64,000 bases of DNA from Adiantum capillus-veneris (GCA_014529385.2 CM043968.1:23007013-23071012), one strand, 5' to 3'; positions 21,501 to 31,489 are shown, numbered from the stretch's first letter. Numbers and translations: made by a program. Notes: a model not told the origin generated them from the sequence alone.

Positions 21501-21989
21501 GAAGCCATTTTACCCATTGAAGTACAATTGGATAGTCTCAGGGTGCTAGCTGGGCAGGTGGAACGTCCTAATGCTCATCTCCACAACCACATTCTTGATC
21601 TAGAGAGGCTTCAACTAGACAGAGAAGATGCTATCAACTATTATGCAGCACAGGCAGAGCAACGTCGACTTACCTTCAGCAAGGGACTTAGGGCAAAAGG
21701 TCTCAAGAAAGGTATGTTGGTCCTACGGTATGATAACAGGTTTGACACTAGGAAGGATAAAAAGTTTTCACCCAGATGGGAAGGGCCATTTGTCATTAGA
21801 AAGCGCTACGCCAATGGCAGTTACCGATTGATGGATGCAGATGGTAGGCTCCACAAAACACGTGTCAATGGATGGAGGTTGAAGCAGTACCTTTTGAGAT
21901 TTGATCAAACACCTATGATGGAAATCCCCGAGGAGGGAGACTCCTCCACCTCAATTGAAGAAGAATCAGGTACAACGCAAGAGGCATGA
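18531..21989 (+). CDS. pol: Tat-lineage Pol: RT, RNase H, archaeal-type RNase H, integrase (1152 residues)
   Basis: This is the only long intact frame in the window. Order: acidic N-terminus, RT (about residues 130-340), Ty3 RNase H, archaeal-type RNase H (about 565-695) and integrase (about 765-1010), then a C-terminal domain (SPRWEGPFVIRK). RT has FGLTNAPATF, but the catalytic block reads VFIDAFCIYS, with alanine at residue 279 for the second aspartate. The second RNase H keeps D572, E610, D636 and D686. Integrase shows HHCC starting at H774 and the triad D843, D903 and E939 with 35-residue spacing. The first RNase H is divergent (YVNPSVGNDTLGAVL). The frame opens at 18519 after a stop and is +1 relative to gag; ATG 18531 is the first start. 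No chromodomain is present. Confidence 0.93.
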   Translation: MDLETSEDEFSSGESSTASEEESTVSEESDSSIEVMGIILKDPKKMEQPDASSSSQGETPGIQPLVEASKLHQMLSSELCGKERKDYILMLSNFTTLFIDEYDKITGITVVQHHIKLKEGSKPVVPKLRRLGVIQEDALLKEVRKLLEAGFIYPVEDSEWVSPVVVTPKKNGKWRVCVDYKPLNAATKRDHFPLPFQDEILNEVAGHERYTVCDGYSGYFQISIVEEDQKKTTFITPWGCFAYRVMPFGLTNAPATFQRYVTFVFQPFFGKSIRVFIDAFCIYSSRSLHLEKVYEGLARLQALGGQLNVEKCHIGESKVTLLGHVISANGIEADPSKVQALVALTSPTTTKQLVSFLQKVRYLSRFIHLLSQVVLPLQQVTHQEIFTWSEENEQQFNEVKQILASLPTIAPPKWDEPFYVNPSVGNDTLGAVLMQKDPQTSFMRPIYFSSRMMTPSEKGYTAVEHMVLALMFATTKFRSYLLSRPFIILTMEEVFPYVMQHMDVSSRISKWLTRLQEFDYTMQVENSTRASLGGILTHRHYEKKLKIKPNDQDITPVLEVPKVEEAHSLFFDGAYKRKVDKAATGIVIFNEQGDKVFSIGNLLDSHSNNEAEYAALTLGLEWCVTQGIQRLNVFGDAMLLIKQIQGTWACKNHILLGHLRKVKELLGKLQVVQLHHVPRAENQEADALAREKLQDVSVVGAIKLKLPLFQGSDAMPDIMSFLDTGECPKDLTKGQKQWLVRKATKYRLYCKGKDQILRRVPLSREITEIISSCHDGVCGGHFALDITSRKILQAGFVWPSLHRDVHHWCKTCKECQKAGDRRLTYEPQTPIISYGPFEKWGIDAIGPLPRSQSGKFYIIMGVDYMTRWAEAVATTRITAKEVAKFVFENICCRFGTPLEIISDRGPGFRGDLVGELMEKLGISRRHSTPYYPQCNGLVEKVNGMICKIITKHVNNHKSDWDKHLMAALWAYRTSFRTSLGFTPYHLVFGKEAILPIEVQLDSLRVLAGQVERPNAHLHNHILDLERLQLDREDAINYYAAQAEQRRLTFSKGLRAKGLKKGMLVLRYDNRFDTRKDKKFSPRWEGPFVIRKRYANGSYRLMDADGRLHKTRVNGWRLKQYLLRFDQTPMMEIPEEGDSSTSIEEESGTTQEA

Positions 21990-22002
21990 ATACCTCTAGC
22001 CT

Positions 22003-22014
22003 TAGGGGGAGGGC
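22003..22014 (+). promoter_or_regulatory. Polypurine tract (Tat element)
   Basis: AGGGGGAGGGC lies four to fifteen bases before the 3' LTR and just after the pol stop. It would prime plus-strand synthesis. The second Tat copy has AAAGGAGAGGA at the same place. Confidence 0.75.
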
Positions 22015-22017
22015 TAA

Positions 22018-23947
22018 TAAGGAAAGCTTTTCCATGCATAGGAACCCCCCATATATTTTTGCCCTTTTATCAAAATATTTCCCATTATATAAGTTACTTT
22101 TGATTTTTTCTCTCCTTTTTTCAGAAACGTTTTAGCCTTTATTAAATAAATAATACTTATGCTAATCAATCACGATGTAGCATAATAAGTAAGCTTTCTT
22201 TGTTGATCTCTCTTTTGACCTTAAAAATATTAAATATATATATTCTAGTATTTTCTAATATATTTTTTTCATGTATGTATATTATTCCACTCTACCAAAT
22301 ATTTTATTCACTAGTTTTCATTTTCAAACCGCAACCCCACTTTCAAATTTCAATAATACCTCCATCTAGATGATTGCCAATCTTTTCAACACTCTAGGTC
22401 ATGTTTTCATACACATGAAGGAGCTTACACTTGAAGGCAAGAGAGAAGTCCACTCAAAGGGGACCACCAAAAGACTTTTGCAGCCACAAATAATACATTA
22501 TTTGGCTGAATTTTTTAAGTAAAGAAGAACCCCGAATCTGAAGGAGCGTTCAACATGAAAGATGTAGCTCGTGATCTCAACTTTTAGCTCAATTTTTTTC
22601 AGAATTTTTAGAGTTATGAACACGGAGATATGATTTTTGTAGTGGACCCCAGTTTTCTCGTGTAATGGTGACACAGGCCATCCCCACTTTTCTTCCTTCT
22701 AGAATGGCTATGGTTCTACAAGTCTTCAAGCATGATTACAAGAGACAATCCTCTTTTAATGAGGTCTTGGCTAGTCTAGAGTAATTCTATTACTATTTTT
22801 GGAGGATCCATCCTCATCAACAAATATCCACCTTCGACAACCTCTTTTATAATTTTCTTACCTCTCTCTTCTCTCCATAATAAGCTTATGTCTATCCAAA
22901 TCTAGACTATTGTAAATATTTCCTATCCTCTACATCCTACCAACATTCTCTCTTTTTCTCTCTCTATTGACTCTGGTATTTTAAATAATGAGGAGACAAG
23001 ATGGGAGCCACAGTCACATGCACCCCATTTTCCTAGTCACCAAAGTGGGACACTCACCTCAAATAGAAATATTGCTAAATCCTTCCCTCCTTCCCTATAT
23101 AAGGAGGCCATGAGAGCTCACTTTGGGGGGGAGAGAACACACACACACACACACACCTATCCATACACACTCTTGTGCTACATGCTTGTAGCATGAACCC
23201 TAATCATATAATCACAACACCATCATCATCACCATCACCATGCACAAAAAATGAGCACCACACCTCCACACCACTTGTAATTTAGGGTTGAAGGCACAAT
23301 TTCAAGAAGAATAAGGGTGGACACACTCATGATATTCCTCGCCATCAACTCCCATCTCTCCATTATGCCTCCTACGATCTTGTTCCCTTCTCATTTTCCT
23401 GCCATACGCTACCTATTGTATTCATCTTTTGCAAGCAATCAACACACTCCATCTTGGTGCCATACTTTGTGTCGCTTTGGATACATCTCATTGTGAGTAT
23501 GGTATATGCTTGTTCTTTGCCATTTTTTTTCTGCTTATGCTAAGGTGTGCGGATTCGCCACCACACACACACACACTCTCTCCCTCTCATATTCCTATCA
23601 TCTTGCTACTTCCATCTTAAGGTGTGCGGATTCGCCACCTTTTGTATGAGAAGTGAGCATACTTGCATGTATCCCTGACCTCGTTATCTTCCTTACTACA
23701 TGCACGCGTAGCAAGCCCATTCTCACTCACTCACCACTCCTCTCACCTTATTCTCCGACCACCCCATTCCACATTTGGGCATGGATCTTGAAATTGTTTT
23801 CCATGCATGCTTCATTGTGTATATGTATGCGTCCTAGCCGCATATCTTGCTAGGTGGTGCCCCTATTGTGTATTCCCCATGATGAGGCCATTGTGCATAG
23901 TCTTGGTGTAGAGGCCACCGGGTCTATTTTTTCACATCCCCCTCTCA
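22018..23947 (+). repeat. 3' LTR of the Tat element (1930 bp)
   Basis: It starts TAAGGAAAGC (the 5' LTR has TGAGG, so the terminal G has changed) and ends CCCTCTCA. It holds the full U3-R-U5, including the TATA box at 23096 and an AC microsatellite (23137-23156) that are missing from the 5' LTR. Confidence 0.93.
23096..23103 (+). promoter_or_regulatory. TATA box in the Tat 3' LTR
   Basis: TATATAAG lies in the context CCCTATATAAGGAG. The same context (CCCTATATAAGGAG) recurs in the second Tat LTR on the minus strand at 56690, which supports it as the family promoter. Confidence 0.75.
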
Positions 23948-23951
23948 ATAG
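23948..23951 (+). repeat. Target-site duplication, right copy (ATAG)
   Basis: This copy follows the 3' LTR end CCCTCTCA and matches 14333-14336. Removing one ATAG rejoins the Gypsy-A integrase frame. Confidence 0.7.
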
Positions 23952-24430
23952 GGAGCTGATTTGTTATGGATGACCATAAATTTGTTAGGCAGATACTTTA
24001 TTACCTCGTCGAGGAAATGAGTTCCCCTATCTTCACTGATTATTTCTATTGGCAGTCCATATCTTTTGAACACATAATCATATAAGAATGCGGCAGTGGT
24101 TCTGGCATCATTCTTTTGAGTTGCTTTAGCTTCGGCACACTTGGTCAAATAGTCCATAGCTACAATGATATATTGAGCTTGGGTTCTATAAGTAGGTGGC
24201 TGTATTGGCCCAACAAAATCTATTTCCCATTTTGAAAAATCTATAGCCCCCATCATTGGTCTTAAGGGCACGCTATCTACACGGGTTGGCATTTTTGCTC
24301 GTTGACAAGCATCACACCTTCGAACATACTACTTGGCATATGCAAAAAGTGTTGGCCATCATATGCCTGCCATTAAGATTGCTCTTGCGGTGGTCTCACT
24401 AGAAAAGTAACCTCCAACTAATCCAGCATG
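23948..24430 (-). pseudogene. Integrase zinc-binding segment b and catalytic core, 5' half (Gypsy-A copy 1)
   Basis: Frame 24430 to 23948 reads AHAGLVGGYFSSETTARAIL, then C-x2-C (CDACQRAK), then the core: EIDFVGPIQPP with the first catalytic aspartate, MDYLTKCAEA, and IISEDRGTHF with the second. It stops at KSAPY at the Tat insertion. There are in-frame stops near 24434 and 24330, and one extra residue (SEDRG for SDRG). The 3' half with the catalytic glutamate is at 13710-14336. Confidence 0.88.
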
Positions 24431-24433
24431 TGC

Positions 24434-24870
24434 TTATTCTATAATGGAAATATATTCGTCTTCATTTGCGTAAAGACGCAGATGTTGATCCTTATCTCTC
24501 CAATACAATTGGTTTCTGAGAAGAGCATAATCTCTTGCTTCAGTTTCAATTTCTCTTTGACGGTGTTTACTCATATCCTCAGGAAATGTTCGGATTGATA
24601 AGTAAATAACTAGATAGTTACTCCACTTAGGAACATGTGACATTTGGAACAATGTTACATGAGGTATGGGTGTTTGTTTTTGACAATGAGAACAATTTTT
24701 CACAAAATAATGAACATCACTCCTCATAGTTGGCAAAAATACTCCAAGTCTCAAGATCTGTCGCATAGTATGATCTTCTGCAAAGTGAAGTCCTACTATG
24801 GTCATATGTGCTTGACTGAGGCATTGGGTTTTCTCCTCAGGATTAATTCATAAAAGCAATATTCCATCTC
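24434..24870 (-). pseudogene. Extra HHCC-like segment and spacer before integrase (Gypsy-A copy 1)
   Basis: The frame carries LHFAEDHTMRQILRLGVFLP, then SDVHYFVKNCSHCQKQ: two histidines four residues apart, the TxRxILRxGxxxPT pattern and a C-x2-C pair, which together copy the layout of an integrase HHCC domain. After a spacer (VPKWSNYLVIYL, then EIETEARDYALLRNQLYWRD) a second, normal HHCC follows at 24430. The third Gypsy-A copy keeps the C-x2-C part (SCSLC near 55910-55935) and the spacer. An HHCC domain folds around zinc and helps integrase assemble on DNA ends. What a second one does is unknown. Confidence 0.65.
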
Positions 24871-25029
24871 GATTTATTCTTTATAGCTTTCCAGCTAGTA
24901 ATTGATACATAACCGATTGCTCAATTAATCCGATTGTAATAGGAAGTGGTATTTGCGAATCCACTTGAGCTATGGTCATCAAATACCATATTTTCTTACC
25001 ATCGAGGTATCATTTCCACGGAGAATAGA

Positions 25030-25560
25030 TATGCATTTGGTAGATCATCATCTACTCCTTTAGGTGGTTCTCCTGAAACAATCCTTGACAAATGATCTGC
25101 TCTTTGATGAGTAGTGCCCTTTTTTACAACTGTAGTGAAATCAAATTCCAAAAGAATGATGAACCATCTCACTATTCTTCTTGTGCTACATGGCTTGTTG
25201 ACAAGTACAATAAGGCAGCTTGGTGGTCCACAAAGAACACAAATTTGTTAGCTAATAGGTAATGTCTATACCTTTTTAGGGCATAGATCATTCTTAGTCC
25301 TTTCCTTTTGGAGGTGGTATAATTATTTTCTGCCATGTTCAACTGTCGGCTAGCATAAGAAATAGAAAAATCAATTTTCCCGTCTCCGGGTTGAGCTACT
25401 ATACATCTGATGGCACAATTGGAAGCATCTACATGTATGTGGAATATCTTATTCCAATCTGGTGCTTTCAATATTGGAGCGGAAGTGAGAGCTTGCTTAA
25501 GGTTCATAAAGGATCCTTAACACTCATCAGTCCATTCAAAGTGTGTAATCAAGCTATACA
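25030..25560 (-). pseudogene. RNase H domain (Gypsy-A copy 1)
   Basis: This Ty3-type RNase H reads LKQALTSAPILKAPDWNKIF, HIHVDASNCAIRCIVAQPGD, ISYASRQLNMAENNYTTSKR and FFVDHQAALLYL. The catalytic aspartate of VDAS is kept; the usual GAVLAQ block is IRCIVAQ. The tether and the DHLSR end continue in broken frame toward 25030. The plus-strand copy at 36494-37145 is homologous. Confidence 0.88.
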
Positions 25561-25572
25561 TGGGTTTGGAAA

Positions 25573-26330
25573 TTATAGGGTACATGTAAACGAATCGTCT
25601 GTAATATCCACAATGTCCCATGAAGGCTTGACCCCCTTGACTGTTGTACGTCTAGGAAAATCAGCAATAACTTGAATTTTGTCCATATCAGTAGCTATGC
25701 CATTTTTAGACACTATATGTCCAAGAATTTTTCCTTGTCTACCCATGAATGTGCACTTCTGAGGATTTAAAAAAATCCTATAAAGTCTACATTTTTCGAA
25801 TACCTTTTTGAGGTGTTCAAAATGATCAGTCCAAATTGATGAATACACACATAGATCATCCATATATACTTCCAAGAATTTCCTAAGATATTCTTTAAAA
25901 GCATGGCTCATCAATCTTTGAAAGGTGGTCGGAGCAGTAGTTAACCCAAAAGGCATAACCTGATAGGCAAAAATACCCCATTCAGTTGCAAAGGCAGTTT
26001 TATGATGGTCTTTGGAATCAACCAAAAGTTGATTGTATCCCAAAAAGCCATCTAAAAAGCTGTAAGCTTTTTTTCTGCAACTCGTTCTAAAACATGCTCA
26101 GTGATTGGAAGAGGAAAGTTTTCTCCAATGGTAGCTGCATTCACTTTCTTGAGGTTAACACACACTCGTAATTTTCTATTTTTCTTGGGTACTACCACAA
26201 TTGGGGACACCCAATCTGTGTGTTCAATTTCATAAATGAATTCGGTATCCTTTAGCTTTCAATATCTTCTTTGATCTTTTTGGCAAATGTTTCATTATAT
26301 GTGTATGGCCTTTGTCTACTTGGTTCACAT
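25573..26330 (-). pseudogene. Reverse transcriptase (Gypsy-A copy 1)
   Basis: Frame 26043-25573 includes GYNQLLVDSKDHHKTAFATE, FAYQVMPFGLTTAPTTFQRL, and the catalytic block VYMDDLCVYSS with both aspartates present, then LNPQKCTFMGRQGKILGHIV. The fingers lie upstream at 26050-26330 in broken frames (the plus strand reads as the complement of VVPKKNRKLRVCVNLKK). A frameshift near 25600 separates the thumb. RT would copy element RNA; this copy cannot be translated whole. Confidence 0.9.
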
Positions 26331-26639
26331 CATCTCTCATGGGTATGGTATGTTAACAGATTTTTGGATCAACACCCTTGAGATCCTTATAAGACCAAGC
26401 AAAGATATCTCTGTATTCCTTAAGTAAGCTTAATAAAAGCTCTTCTTCTTCTTCCGTAAGATCATTTGCAATGTAGGCTAGTCTAGGCTCTTCTCTTGGT
26501 TTTGCCAGATCTATCTTTTTTACATTTTTAGGTCCTTCCTAGGACTCACCTTATTTTTGTAATTCTCTAAAAGTTTGTTTGACTATGATTTTCTGATCTT
26601 GGAGAGTATATTTCTTGTAATGGGATGGAACACTCATTA

Positions 26640-27500
26640 CATCTTTAACATCTTCTTCAGTGGTTTCCATTTAAGTTGTCATGGCTGAATCCTTGTCTTG
26701 ATTTTTAGGTTTTTCTTGAGTTTCCTTTCTCGTTTTTCTCAATGTTTTCAACATTTTTGGATTTTCATTTGAAGGATATCTACTAGTGATTTTGTCCTTG
26801 ATGCAATCATGTGCATTTATCTGCATCAGGAACTATGTACTACTAGAAACTGATGGCATAGGTCTAGCTTCCAAATTTCTCGTGTCTCTTTTTTGTCTAT
26901 ACCATTTTTGTCTTCTCGGTTTCTGGTTAGGAAAGTCAAAAAAATTTTCCTCCCCTCCTTTCATAAGTAGCTTAGCTCTCACATGTTCTTTTTCTGACCC
27001 CAAATTATCTGAGGTAGCTGAGTGTTCTTCTAACTCATCTTTCGCATCATAGTAGAGGTTTGAAAAGACTTGTTGAGCTTTCATCAAGTCCTTGGGTTTC
27101 GGAAGTTTTTCTTCAATGTGGAGGGTTGAGATCACTTGTATGGGAATTATGTTGTAGCCGTCCTCATTGCAAAATTGAGTAGGCATAGACGTACTTACAC
27201 ATACATCCATTGTCACTAAAATTTGAGTCCACTCAAATGGCTCAAACAAATGCTATAGAAAGGGTTCAGGTACATAGGCTTTATCCGTGCAATCCCTTTC
27301 TAAGATACATTCTTCTCGTTTTAAGCTCCCGTTTTTTGAAGCTCCGCACATCCAAATAAGAGTGTCTTTGTTCAACCAAGATGGAAGCTTAGTTCAGTTG
27401 AAGAGACTGAATCGAATTCTTGTATGGGAATTTTCATGACATCTCTATAAGTGTGATCTTTTAGATTAACCCTTGTTATTGATCCCACTTGCTTCAAGTA
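26640..27500 (-). pseudogene. Linker between protease and RT (Gypsy-A copy 1)
   Basis: The frame 27249-26833 is acidic then basic (YYDAKDELEEHSATSDNLGS, RAKLLMKGGEENFFDFPNQK). It matches the plus-strand copy at 35026-35330 (YYDATDEWEEEPIIIEESNS, RAKLLLKGGEERFFKFP). It has no enzyme motif. The rest of the stretch to 26640 is Lys/Ser/Thr-rich in broken frames. Confidence 0.6.
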
Positions 27501-28270
27501 CAGATAATTGTTTCCCCAATCTTAGATGAGTTGTACTTGTCGCATGAAAGGTCTTCCCAATATGATTTCGTAATTGAGTTTCTTTCCAAAGTCTACTATG
27601 ACAAAAGTGTGTTGATATTCAATCCCACAAGAATTAACTATCATTTTTTCAAGCAGTCCTAAGGGTCTTTCGATGTGTCCATCAGCCAATTGCAATTTCA
27701 TTCGAGTTTGTCTAATGGATGGTTGTCCCCAGAATTCCAGTACTACTTTTTTGGCTATGGCTATTGGCTATGGCTATGCCTGCCTCATTGTCCAGTATTG
27801 CCATGGTTTCTATGTCATTATATTTCACTAAAAGAGTTGTGTTTTCTTCTTCCCCTTCATAGTATTCTCCAACTTTGTTCATTGGAACAGATCGAATCTC
27901 TTTGTTATCCATTTCGTGTTTCAATTTTCCCAATTTTTTTGTGATTAGCCTCGTTATTCCCACCTTCTCAAAAGTTTTCTGTAGATCATTCCATAGATAT
28001 GGTCTGATTTTCAATAGTTTTCCTAAAGTAAGAGTGCATTGGATGGGTGTAGTCATGATTGATTGAAAATCAGACCATATCATTCCATAGATATGGTCTG
28101 ATTTTCAATAGTTTTCCTAAAGTAAGAGTGCATTGGATGGGTGTAGACATGATTGAATGAATGTTGTCTACTTGTATGGTTTGTTTCGCTCTTTTTACTT
28201 GAGTGGTTTTACACACTATGGATTCATCTTTGTTATCTCCCAAGTAAGAGGGTAGTATTTTCAAGGTCAA
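27500..28270 (-). pseudogene. Aspartic protease, canonical position (Gypsy-A copy 1)
   Basis: Upstream of RT, the frame 28083-27712 reads IQCTLTLGKLLKIRPYLWND, then MAILDNEAGIAIANSHSQ. The plus-strand copy has MAILDSGPGISIAIKAV at the same place, so the local DNEAG is a changed D-S-G. The C-terminal IILGKPF-type block follows in broken frame near 27545. A 94-bp duplication (27987-28157) breaks the N-terminal part. Confidence 0.82.
27987..28157. repeat. 94-bp tandem duplication with internal inverted repeat
   Basis: Units begin at 27987 and 28081 (cattccatagatatggtctg). The first unit ends with gaaaatcagaccatat, the reverse complement of atatggtctgattttc near its start, so it can fold as a hairpin. 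The length is not a multiple of three. Confidence 0.85.
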
Positions 28271-28437
28271 TGGTTTAGACTTCCTGAAGCTTCAGATCCG
28301 CAATTCCCGTACAAGGATTGTACATCCATGCCCATATCAGGAGGTAGATTGTCTAACCAAACTTCCTCTATAGGAGCTGACTTTAGAGTTAGGCTCCCAG
28401 CATTAATCTCTCTAACTTTTTTCCATAAGTGTCCTGG

Positions 28438-29290
28438 CTAGTCTTCTTCTACAAATGGAATTCCGTCTAAGGCATCTTCGCTGTCCGGCACTATAATCTC
28501 AGGCTCTTTTGTTTCATGGTAGGGTTCTCCCACCACTTCGGATTTTTCTTTATTGGCTCTTACCACAAGCTCCTCAGGTTTTGCAATACTCTTGAGCTTG
28601 GGTTTTTGTTTTTCCAGCATCTCTTGCGTGATTCTTACCAAATTTTGATAAGCTTCAAGCTTAGCTGCTTCCATATCTGGAGAAGGATAGTTTTTCCATT
28701 TGTTTTCCATGTTTTGGCCTGCTTTAAGTTCCACTTGGTAAGATTCCAAGTCTGCATTAATAGGCTCAAAAATTTTGTCAACCAAAAATGATACTCCAGA
28801 TTTCATGGTGGTTTCCTTGACTTTGCTTCCAGTTTCTTTCACCTTTTCCTGGAATAGCTTCTTTGCTTTCTCTTTGCTTTCTCTTTGATTTCAGCCCTTT
28901 GTTTTTGTTTTCTCATCTCATACCTTTTGTTTTTGCTTCTTTTGGTCTTCTGAGAGGAAATTTTTGTATTTTGTGAATCATCGAAGGAGTTATGTTTCTT
29001 TTTTGTAGCTTGGGCTCTGGTGATTACCTTGATTGGAACAATCGGTTCACTCTTAGAAGAGCTACTAGGTATCACTTAAACTACGTTCACTACTGTTTTA
29101 CCCTTGTTTAAAAGGATTTTTTGGACAATATTCCGGGAAGTGTCCTCCCTTTTTGCAACATTGTACACACAAAGCTTCAACTGGTTGAGGTTCTTGTCAG
29201 GCTCTAGGCATTCATTCTTTCAATGATCATCTGCACCACAGTTATGACAGTTTCCAGTTCTTGGCTTAATCATGCGTCTTACCATTGGAG
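28438..29290 (-). pseudogene. Gag C-terminal part: zinc knuckle and Lys/Glu-rich linker (Gypsy-A copy 1)
   Basis: Near 29250-29200 the minus strand reads GNCHNCGADDH, a stop, KNEC: a CCHC zinc knuckle with a stop codon after the histidine. The plus-strand copy also has a stop at that place (CGVDDH*KNEC). Then come a very basic stretch (29075-28839) and an acidic linker (PDMEAAKLEAYQNLVRITQE, EIIVPDSEDALDG) that leads to the protease. Confidence 0.75.
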
Positions 29291-29384
29291 GTCTGACACC
29301 TTGATTTGCTACATAATACATTGGCGCAAGATCTAGTGTAGTATAAGACACAAGTTCTTCCATTGGTGGTGGATATGAATTATA

Positions 29385-30360
29385 TCAATCTCCTTCTACC
29401 ATTACTGTAGATGGACTAGGCTCAGCATAGGGTGTAACAGGCACTAGTGATTGTTCATCTATGACTTTTTTTGGATGCATGTACTTTACAGGCACTACAT
29501 TATGTCTCGGATTTGGAGGTTGTTGACCCAATACGGGTTGAGGTCTTTCCATACCTATCGGTGGGCTTTGAGCTGGTGCCATATTAGGATGATATCTATA
29601 CATGGGTTGTCCTTGTGGCCTCATAGGCACGTATTGAACATTCCCATCATACTTTGGTCGATAATAGCACTCATTGGTCTCATGGTTGGTCCATTTACCC
29701 TCGATTACACACCATTTTTGTAGCCTAATTGGTTGTCCTTATTGAGGTGTCCCTTGTCCTGGTCCCCTCATAGGTGCTTTTTGCATGTTATTCATCATGT
29801 AATTCATCCTTTTGAGCATGTCTTCTATGGCTGAAAGCGGTGCTGTAGCAGCCGTTCCCACTTGTGCTGGTTTGGTAGGTGTTGTTTTCTTGCTTTGGTT
29901 ATCCTTAGGGACATCTTCTTCATTGAAAATATCACAATTGTCTCCTAAGTCAATAGCACACACTCTTCTAGGGTTGTATGCTTCTTGCTATATAGTATAG
30001 CATGAAGTTCTTTGTTTAGCAGTCCCTCTAGAAACAATGATACTAGTCTTTCTTCTACGGGTATCTCTAGCTCTAGGCATCTTGCAATGTATTGTTTCAT
30101 TCGAGTTGCACAATTCCTAATAGACTCACCTTGTTTTTGTTTAAAGCTGTAGATTTGAGCTATCGTATTGTGTTTGATCCCCGTTTTGGAACAAGCAACT
30201 ACAAATCCTTGAGCTAATGTATTCAAGTCCTTGATTAACCTTGGTGGAATGTTTTGGAACCATGTCAATGCTTTTCCTTCTAATGGCATTCCAAACCCCT
30301 TAAATTGAGTATGGAAATCAAATATGCATTCTGCTCTTAGCACTTGCTTACAGCTTGCTA
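29385..30360 (-). pseudogene. Gag core domain and Pro/Met-rich linker (Gypsy-A copy 1)
   Basis: The gag core (ECIFDFHTQFKGFGMPLEGK, ALTWFQNIPP, LNTLAQGFVV, IYSFKQKQGESIRNCATRMK, LVSLFLEGLLNKELHAILY) fits the plant retrotransposon gag domain and is open for 132 codons (30343-29945). After a frameshift, IEDMLKRMNYMMNNMQKAPM and a Pro-rich segment (PMYRYHPNMAPAQSPPIGME) follow. Gag forms the particle. Confidence 0.85.
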
Positions 30361-31424
30361 AGTGGTCGTATGGATCTCCAGATCCACTTTATTTTCTGAC
30401 CGATCCACTGTATTTTCTGACCCATTTTTGAAAATCAGCTGGTCTAACACGTCTATTTGGTTCAACTTCCGATCTCCTAGCAATTGGTCATGTTCCGAGT
30501 CCTTCAAACCAGTTTGTTGGAAATAGTGACTCATGTAGCCCTGGACTGGCTTTAGTGTCACTTGATTTTCTTTGTGATGAGGTGGTTTTTGGTTTCTTAA
30601 CATTACTCTCACAAGGAGGTCATCTCTTGGAATAGTTTCTGGTCCTTGGCCCCGGCAATATCCAATCCCTTATGGAGTACCCTTGGTATTTGGTTTGTTC
30701 CACCTCCTCAGGAGTCATCATAACAAAGTTGTTGTTATAACAATCCCTAAACATGTAGGTTGGTAGATCTGCTGAACCTTTACCTTTGATCTTGAAGATA
30801 TAGATGATCTTCATGGGTGTTAGTTGTCCTGATTTGGCATGCAAAGTCCACAGAAGATCTTTGACGTTTCTATCCTCCCAACAAGAGACTCCGATCCTAG
30901 GATTATCCATACTAAGCCGTTTTAAAGGCTTCAGATCAACTTGATCGTATCCCTCAAATTCTAAAGTTGGTGGTCCTTCCTTTGCTGCCATATCTGGAAT
31001 TATGATGTTTACCTCTAACCCCCATTTGTCTATCATGTCAGGGTTTTCGACTTGTAAATATTGAGTTCCATTTCTATCCATGTACATTTTTCCTTGTTTG
31101 ATTGCCCTGATTTCCTCTTCAAACTCAATACCATGGTCATCACTGCAAATAGCATACTCTTCGTTGGGATCCAGGTAAACCTAAGCTCCATGGCGATTAG
31201 TCTTATAAAAAGAGAGTATATGCTTATAGCGTACTGTCGTTCTGGTTTTTGAGTGAGTTGAATGGAAGACATTTCAGATGTTGATCCTGAAAAAGTGTCT
31301 GAGACTTCTTCAAGGATAGTGTCCAAGTGCTCCTCTTGATTAACACTCTTTTCGGTGGATACTCTACTGGAAGTTTCTCCAAATATGCATTGGTTCTTAG
31401 TATGAAACCAGATCTAAGGTTCAT
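30360..31424 (-). pseudogene. Gag N-terminal region (Gypsy-A copy 1)
   Basis: The frame 31087-30620 reads YMDRNGTQYLQVENPDMIDK, IPDMAAKEGPPTLEFEGYDQ, TPMKIIYIFKIKGKG and FVMMTPEEVEQTKYQGYSIR. The plus-strand copy carries the same blocks from 31490. Upstream, 31424-31100, the frame is broken. No LTR or primer site is found beyond 31424. Confidence 0.7.
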
Positions 31425-31489
31425 ATAGACTTGTGAAGCCCTGGATAGAGTACTTACCGCCGGATTGACTTGTTGTCAATTTCTTCCCC

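Larger units (their letters stand above)
14337..23947 (+). mobile_element. Tat-lineage Ty3/gypsy retrotransposon with both LTRs, nested in Gypsy-A
   Basis: This element of about 9.6 kb has a 5' LTR (14337-15901), primer site (15904), leader, gag-protease, pol, polypurine tract and 3' LTR (22018-23947). The archaeal-type second RNase H between RT/RNase H and integrase marks the Tat lineage. The host sequence on both sides is one Gypsy-A integrase gene, with ATAG at both junctions (14333-14336 and 23948-23951). Counted by eye, the LTRs differ by roughly 15 substitutions over the shared 1.56 kb, so the insertion is fairly young. It is inactive: two stops in gag-protease, an RT catalytic change and loss of the 5' promoter region. 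Confidence 0.95.
12439..31424 (-). mobile_element. Gypsy-A copy 1: old Ty3/gypsy element split by a nested Tat insertion
   Basis: Reading the minus strand from 31424 downward gives gag, protease, RT, RNase H, two HHCC segments and the integrase core up to 23948. The 14337-23947 insertion then interrupts, and integrase resumes at 14336 and runs to the 3' reading frame near 12700. The split is exact: the integrase frame breaks after SAPY on one side and resumes with HPKANGQAE on the other when one copy of the 4-base target site is removed. All domains carry stops or frameshifts. No 5' LTR is found next to the gag end; the element meets a second, opposite Gypsy-A copy there. Confidence 0.88.

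Noticed and set aside
14337-23947. Endogenous plant pararetrovirus or retrovirus with envelope
   Set aside because: The domain order, tandem LTRs, integrase and lack of movement or envelope proteins fit a Ty3 retrotransposon; no env-like frame follows integrase in the Tat element.
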